Of a stretch of DNA of 64,000 bases, positions 60,201 through 64,000 are shown piece by piece (positions within the stretch are counted from its first letter, which is position 1; every line of letters starts with the position of its first letter). The position numbers were made by a program, and so were the translations under genes. The notes under the pieces were generated by a model, which worked only from the letters and a program-made list of their open reading frames with translations, was not told the origin of the DNA and searched no databases. The stretch is taken from NCBI RefSeq assembly GCF_031760065.1, contig NZ_CP134500.1:186001-250000 (forward strand), written 5' to 3'. The DNA is from Streptomyces durocortorensis. Its GTDB lineage: Bacteria; Actinomycetota; Actinomycetes; Streptomycetales; Streptomycetaceae.

Positions 60201-61629
60201 GCAGAAGCACGTCCCGCAGGTCCTCGGCGTATTCGGAGACGATGAACTCGCCCAGCTCGGCCAGGGTGTTGTGCTCGAACAGCACGGTGATGTCGAGGTC
60301 GATGCCGAGCGTCCCGCCGAGGGTACGGGCCACGTTCACCGCGAAGATCGAATCGAGCCCGTAGTCCGAGAAGGGCTCGCCCCGCCCGATCCTCGTCCGC
60401 GGGATGTCCAACGCCTCTGCCAGCACATCCAGCGCGACTGCCTCGATGTGGGCGCGCAGCCGGTCTCCGGGCCCGCTCCCGGCGCTGTGATCGGCCACGG
60501 CCCGCGCCGGGCTCTCGCGCACCGGTGCCACGTGCGGCGCGGACGGGCGGGGTACGGCGGTCGCCTGCCGTATGACGCCGTCGCTCTCGGCCACGATGAT
60601 CTGCTGTCCCAGATCCTCGGCGTCCCGCGCGGGCAGAGCGATCGCGCGGAACCCCTCCTGCGTCAGGACGTGCCGCCAGTTGGCCGTGGAGAGCAGCGGG
60701 CTGCCCTGGATACGCAGGTGCGGGTCCTCGTAGCGCCACCATCCGTCGAGGAGGCCGAACGAGAACTGGCTGAGCAGGTTGTTCGCGGTCAGCTCGTTCA
60801 GGACCAGCAGTCCGCCGGGCTGGAGAAGCGCCTTGGCGTTGCGCAGGGTGTGGCGGATGTCCCGGGTGGCATGCAGGACGTTGGCGGCGACCACGACGTC
60901 GTACCCGCCGAGGGCGAGGCCCTGATCCGCCACCGGGCGCTCGATGTCCAGGATTCCGCAGGTCAGCCAAGGGGCTTGCGCACCGAACGAGCGCTCCGCG
61001 TGGTTCAGGAAGACCCTTGATATGTCGGTGTAGCAGTACTCGCGCACGTCCAGCTGCGCGGACCGCAGCGCCTCCAGGACGACGGCGCTCGTGGCACCCG
61101 TGCCGGCGCCGATCTCCAGAATCCGCGCGGCATCCGCCGTCAGGACCCGTGCCCGCCGTCGCAGCCGCGCCACCAGGTCGGCGGCCAGCACCTGGTTGAA
61201 GAACGCTGACGCCGGGTTGGTCGCGTAGGCGTTCTGCACCAGCTCCAGCGATCCCCCGGGGAAGATGACCTCGGTGGCCGGTCGCCGTCCGCTGAGAATG
61301 TCGGGGAAGGCACGCAAGGTGGTCTCTACCAGTAGGTGGGTGGCCGCGAGGTCGGGATTCTGCTGCCACGCGGGCTTTCCCGTCTCCCACTCGCGCCACA
61401 GCTGCTCGATCGGCCGAAACCGCATGGCATCGTCGAGCAGGATCCTGCCGTCCCGCCGATCGATGTAGCCGGCCCCCTCGAAGATGCGCAGGCTCTCCTC
61501 GAACCAGGCGCCGTACCCCGGCGCGAGGCCTGCCGCCTCCCGTGCGGCCTCCGGTGTCTGCCCGGATTCACGGAACGCGCCGAGCGTGCGCAGATGGGAC
61601 CAGAGAAAGTCGAGCAGCAGCTGTTTCAT
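57205..61629 (-). CDS. Trans-AT-type PKS: cMT-ACP-KS-ACP-TE
   Basis: Predicted 1474 aa; ATG preceded by GAAGGGA. Residues ~1-370 are a C-methyltransferase (ILEIGAGTGATSAVVLEAL, YDVVVAANVLHATRDI), then ACP (YGLDSIFAV ~430), KS (~500-930; CDTTCSSSFVALHRA, ETHGMSSMLAD in place of EAHGTGT, NVKPCIGHTEV). No AT domain follows: the linker passes through LPGYPFARLTCF to a second ACP (YGLNSLLLV ~1110) and a thioesterase (IHGALAGVES, GGFCLGGIVAYE, so Cys replaces Ser as apparent nucleophile; His in DAANHMTIL). Starting with cMT-ACP, it seems to complete a module begun in the upstream protein, 24 bp away. Confidence 0.9.
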   Translation of the reverse strand: MKQLLLDFLWSHLRTLGAFRESGQTPEAAREAAGLAPGYGAWFEESLRIFEGAGYIDRRDGRILLDDAMRFRPIEQLWREWETGKPAWQQNPDLAATHLLVETTLRAFPDILSGRRPATEVIFPGGSLELVQNAYATNPASAFFNQVLAADLVARLRRRARVLTADAARILEIGAGTGATSAVVLEALRSAQLDVREYCYTDISRVFLNHAERSFGAQAPWLTCGILDIERPVADQGLALGGYDVVVAANVLHATRDIRHTLRNAKALLQPGGLLVLNELTANNLLSQFSFGLLDGWWRYEDPHLRIQGSPLLSTANWRHVLTQEGFRAIALPARDAEDLGQQIIVAESDGVIRQATAVPRPSAPHVAPVRESPARAVADHSAGSGPGDRLRAHIEAVALDVLAEALDIPRTRIGRGEPFSDYGLDSIFAVNVARTLGGTLGIDLDITVLFEHNTLAELGEFIVSEYAEDLRDVLLPEPASPDRAPDPVRPRPRPEIDESALDGMAIVGMSARFPGADDIDEFWRIVEQGRRCITAPPEKRADWAHHGDEAAALRGGFLDGVHEFDPLFFRMSMTEARQVTPELRLLLMTSWNAVEDAGYRPAELRSRPTGVFVATTQSEYRPAATDLMSLPSPAMVPNRISYLLDLNGPSEQCDTTCSSSFVALHRAIRSIRDGECEQALVGGVNLVMSPAGFGGMQAAGMLSPRGDVRPFQQGADGTARGEGVAAVLIKPLSRAMEDGDFVHCVVRGTGVAHGGRGVSFTAPNIRGMKTAVAHAYADAGIDPDAVDYIETHGMSSMLADSAELAALGAGLRSEDDSEDVTYLGNVKPCIGHTEVVSGLAALVKTAQAMRHGVIPALPGFGRLHSDLSLKGTRLRIAARNLPWPERTDDAGRPLPRRASMHSFGIGGVNAHVVLEQHMASANLDDDPGAQVLVLSARSADALRERARRLIHRLAEADPRSWADIAYTLQVGREAMSCRLAFVARSTDEAARVLGGWLDGDPDTLAHVAFADGVDPAAGTEHDGEPTQLDHVAGHWAAGTSIDWDLMHRGARRRRIALPGYPFARLTCFAEQAPRSDQGSHTGVGPPDGEAFVADLVASVLGLSRHEIDGTRSLADYGLNSLLLVAMLGRISNVFPGFQPEWWQPHDTLNDVVARLSEAAARSTRGQAPELVRLNGATEGRPVFWIHGALAGVESYRTIAERIDRPFYGIQARGLLTEDAPIEGVTAMAEYYTEAIRSVQPEGPYDIGGFCLGGIVAYEVTRRLQAQGQEVASLTMVDSPDGTGLAKSNANGFQSARSAALQVVNSLLWPAGEKDPAVLRARLVHRDEVVEDLDEDAFVLRLAELAAERGLAMRPAQIARFVRRNMAIQLAYRLGEHTIRPLPRPEAVVCTYFRNRRGLFLGEVAPYFQVAGETFSLDHVNYQQDWGREMPGLRLVEIDAANHMTILNDAGPLAAIEETCLALYASDEIGASRG

Positions 61630-61653
61630 GGTCGGTCCCTTCGAAGGCCGCGA

Positions 61654-64000
61654 TCAGATCGCGAGCGCGGTCAGCTCTGCGACGCGGGCGCGTAGCCGCT
61701 CCAGTTCGCCGCCCGGCGCCGCCGGCGGTTCCTGAACGTCGGCGGGCACAGCGTCCGGCGGCACGACCGTGGGGAGGATGACTTCGTCATCGCCCAGAAC
61801 GATGCCCCGGCTGTTGAGCGCGGGACTGAACTTCATCAACGTCAGCCTGCTGACCGGCCCCGCGCACAGCCGTTCGATCGCCGCTGTCAGCTCGTCCGGC
61901 TGGATGAGCGGAGCCTGCGCTCCGACCACCGCGCCCCGCTCCGACTCGGTGGGTGCGTTGTTGAAGCAGTAGCCCAGGTTCAGCACCCTGCCGGCAGTGC
62001 CGTAGCGGCGTTGCACCGTCAGTGCGAACGAATCGAGGAACGTGCAGGCTGCGGCGTAGTTCGCCTGCTTGATGGCTTTGAGGTAGGAGTTGATCGAGGA
62101 CAGGAACAGTGCGAAATCGAGCGAGTCGCCGCCGAACACCTCCATGCACCGGACGCTCGCGTCGACCTTGCCGCGCAGCACGTCCTCGAACTGAGCCTCG
62201 CTCATCCGGGCCAGGCTCGCCCCCGAGAACACCAGGCCCGAGTGGATGACGCCGTGCACCGCGCCGAACCGTCGTACGATCTCGTCCTTCGCCGCACGCA
62301 GGGACGCGAGGTCGGTGGCGTCGGACCTCAGGTACAGCGGCGCAGGCCCGTCCGCGCCGGTCGCCTGGGCGACAGCGGCTTCGACCCGCGCGTCCTGCGG
62401 CCTGCGTCCGAGCCACACGACCTGGGCGTGGTACCGGCGGATCAGGTACTCGCTGATGACCGTGCCAAGGGCGCCCGCCCCGCCGATGATGACGTAGGTG
62501 CCGCCCTGCCGCAGCCGGGACGACGTCGGCGAGGCCGGCTGAACAGTCATCAGCCGCTGCCCGTGCCACCGGCCGTCCCGGTGGATACGCAGGTCGCCGT
62601 CCGTATCCGCGGGCAGGTCGAGCACCGCGGCGAGAGACGGCGCGGCGTAGTCCTCGACGTCCGCCACCCGCACCCGCCAGAGCGGGTACTCCTTCGCAGT
62701 CGACCCCGCGAGGCCTGCGACACCGGCGTGCGCCGGGTCGACGGCCTCGGACTCATGGACGGCGTGCGCCCGCTCAGTGATCAGGGTCAGGCCCAATGAG
62801 CGATCGCCGTACCCCGCCGCCAGAAGAGCTTTCACCGTGCGGAAGGCATGCAGCGAGCCGCTGGACTGGCCCTCGACGACGCTCGCACCGGACCGGTCAT
62901 CCACGGCGCTGGGCGCCACCCAGATCAGATGGTCGAGTTCCGGGACCGACCGGAGGGACGTCTCCAGGTCCTCGTCCGTACTCCGCGACGGGTCCGCGAC
63001 CACGTGCGCGCCGGGAAAGCGCGCGGTGAGAACGTCCCGCGCCTGCCCTGGGGACGCGATGACGCCCACCGATTCGGAACTCCGCGGCCACGTCGCGGAT
63101 TCCGTCCGCTGAAGGGGATCCCACACCGGCACCAGCGTGGCGACGCCGTCCGCCGGGTCCGGCGTCTGCTCGGCTCGACGGCCTGCGATGCCCCGCAGGC
63201 GCAGGCACACCGTGCCGTCGTCGGTCGCGAGGTCGATGTCGATCCGGTCCGCGCCGCGCACGTCCTCGGCACGACGTATCAGGGCCCACATGGTGGTCGC
63301 ACCGGGGGCGAGGACCTCGGCCGACTTGATGCTGAACACCAACCCGACCCGGTCGTCGCCGTCGAGCAATCGCATGCACTGCATCGCCGAGTCCACCAGC
63401 GCCGGGTGCGGGACGAGGCCGTCCGTCGTTCCTGACGCCGTGCCGGGCAGCCGTAGTTCGGCCAGCACCGCGTTGTCGCTGCGGTGCACCGCCACGACCC
63501 CCTGGAACGTGGGGCCGTAGGCGATGCCGCGATCCCGCCACTCTGCGTAGAACCGCCGGGGGTCGAACGCGGTGGGCCGGAAATCCCGGAGCAGCGCGGG
63601 CAGATCGAGCTGCGGCTGCGCAGCCGTCGGCTCCGTGGCGGACACCTCGCCCTGGCAATGGAGTACGGGCTCGTCGCCGGCGGACTCCGTGGAGGACACC
63701 GTGAACCGGGTGACGTCACCGTCGGCGCGAAGATCCACCCGCAGTGCTCGCGGCGGCCCCGGCACCGAGAGAGGTCGCAGGAAGACGACGTCGTGCAGGC
63801 GAACCGCGTCGCTCGGGGCCCGCCCGGCCGCTGCTGCGGCCCACCGCAGATACATCGCCCCCGGGGCGATCCCGGTTCCCCGCACCTGGTGCTCACGCAG
63901 GTAGAACTCGTCGCCGGTGAGGACTCCCCCGCCGCGCCGCGGCCCGTCGTCTGCCGCCGCGCGGATCGGCAGCGCATAGCGTTCCCCCTCGAAGGGGTAG
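61654..64000 (-). CDS. PKS C-terminal part: DH-KR with C-terminal helix (5' end beyond window)
   Basis: The frame is open to the right edge, reading YPFEGERYALPIR then the DH, so at least ~780 residues are seen and the start lies outside. DH: EHQVRGTGIAPGAMYL has the HxxxGxxxxP motif and LVDSAMQCM the second catalytic Asp. KR: YVIIGGAGALGTVISEYL Rossmann motif, FLSSINSYLKAIKQANYAAAC with Ser and Tyr. No ACP follows; the protein ends in ELERLRARVAELTALAI, a helix fit for docking to the next protein, which begins cMT-ACP. The absence of AT sequence in the visible part suits a trans-AT module. Confidence 0.85.
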   Translation of the reverse strand, partial: YPFEGERYALPIRAAADDGPRRGGGVLTGDEFYLREHQVRGTGIAPGAMYLRWAAAAAGRAPSDAVRLHDVVFLRPLSVPGPPRALRVDLRADGDVTRFTVSSTESAGDEPVLHCQGEVSATEPTAAQPQLDLPALLRDFRPTAFDPRRFYAEWRDRGIAYGPTFQGVVAVHRSDNAVLAELRLPGTASGTTDGLVPHPALVDSAMQCMRLLDGDDRVGLVFSIKSAEVLAPGATTMWALIRRAEDVRGADRIDIDLATDDGTVCLRLRGIAGRRAEQTPDPADGVATLVPVWDPLQRTESATWPRSSESVGVIASPGQARDVLTARFPGAHVVADPSRSTDEDLETSLRSVPELDHLIWVAPSAVDDRSGASVVEGQSSGSLHAFRTVKALLAAGYGDRSLGLTLITERAHAVHESEAVDPAHAGVAGLAGSTAKEYPLWRVRVADVEDYAAPSLAAVLDLPADTDGDLRIHRDGRWHGQRLMTVQPASPTSSRLRQGGTYVIIGGAGALGTVISEYLIRRYHAQVVWLGRRPQDARVEAAVAQATGADGPAPLYLRSDATDLASLRAAKDEIVRRFGAVHGVIHSGLVFSGASLARMSEAQFEDVLRGKVDASVRCMEVFGGDSLDFALFLSSINSYLKAIKQANYAAACTFLDSFALTVQRRYGTAGRVLNLGYCFNNAPTESERGAVVGAQAPLIQPDELTAAIERLCAGPVSRLTLMKFSPALNSRGIVLGDDEVILPTVVPPDAVPADVQEPPAAPGGELERLRARVAELTALAI

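Overview
The window is from a Streptomyces-like actinomycete. GC is very high, third positions are strongly GC-biased, genes are packed with ATGA/GTGA overlaps, and two conspicuous TTA (bldA-type) codons lie in cluster genes. It holds a housekeeping/accessory flank (1-8.8 kb), a complete-looking actinomycin-type gene cluster (8.8-46.4 kb), and the end of a second, unrelated polyketide cluster (46.5-64 kb, running off the right edge).

Flank (1-8.8 kb): an acyl-CoA synthetase (cut by the left edge) coupled to a nitronate monooxygenase-like flavoprotein; a Tat-exported serine beta-lactamase-like hydrolase; a CrtI-like FAD oxidoreductase; a Ser/Thr kinase fused to TPR repeats; and a small membrane protein. 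None has an obvious link to the clusters.

Actinomycin region (8.8-46.4 kb): the leftmost part is a resistance operon (siderophore-interacting-type flavoreductase, DrrA/DrrB-like ABC exporter, DrrC/UvrA-like protein). It diverges from a TetR gene across a palindromic operator. Next come an LmbU-family regulator and a ferredoxin, ending at a 23-bp-arm terminator shared with the opposing P450. A long leftward operon runs acmB, acmC, a DUF6875-type protein, arylformamidase, tryptophan 2,3-dioxygenase, kynureninase, C-methyltransferase, P450. A divergent rightward operon carries acmA (4-MHA-AMP ligase), acmD (carrier protein), acmR (MbtH), a hypothetical protein and a second DUF6875 paralogue. NRPS architecture is C-A-T-C-A-T-E plus C-A-T-C-A-MT-T-C-A-MT-T-TE, with A-domain codes read as Thr, Val, Pro, Gly, Val. 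This predicts 4-MHA-Thr-D-Val-Pro-Sar-N-MeVal, the actinomycin half-molecule. The P450/ferredoxin pair resembles the set known to oxidise the proline in X-type actinomycins. No flavin-type kynurenine 3-hydroxylase and no phenoxazinone synthase is seen in the window.

Polyketide region (46.5-64 kb): three leftward PKS genes, a KAS III-like protein and a discrete AT-ACP protein form one tightly overlapping operon. Two of the PKS proteins look like trans-AT enzymes (no AT after the KS, methyltransferase before the ACP, a module split between proteins). The third has a cis-AT loading module with a Ser-for-Cys KS, followed by a module whose AT has lost its catalytic residues and about 100 residues and whose ER has lost its core. 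This mosaic of trans-AT parts and eroded cis-AT parts is the least familiar element of the window.
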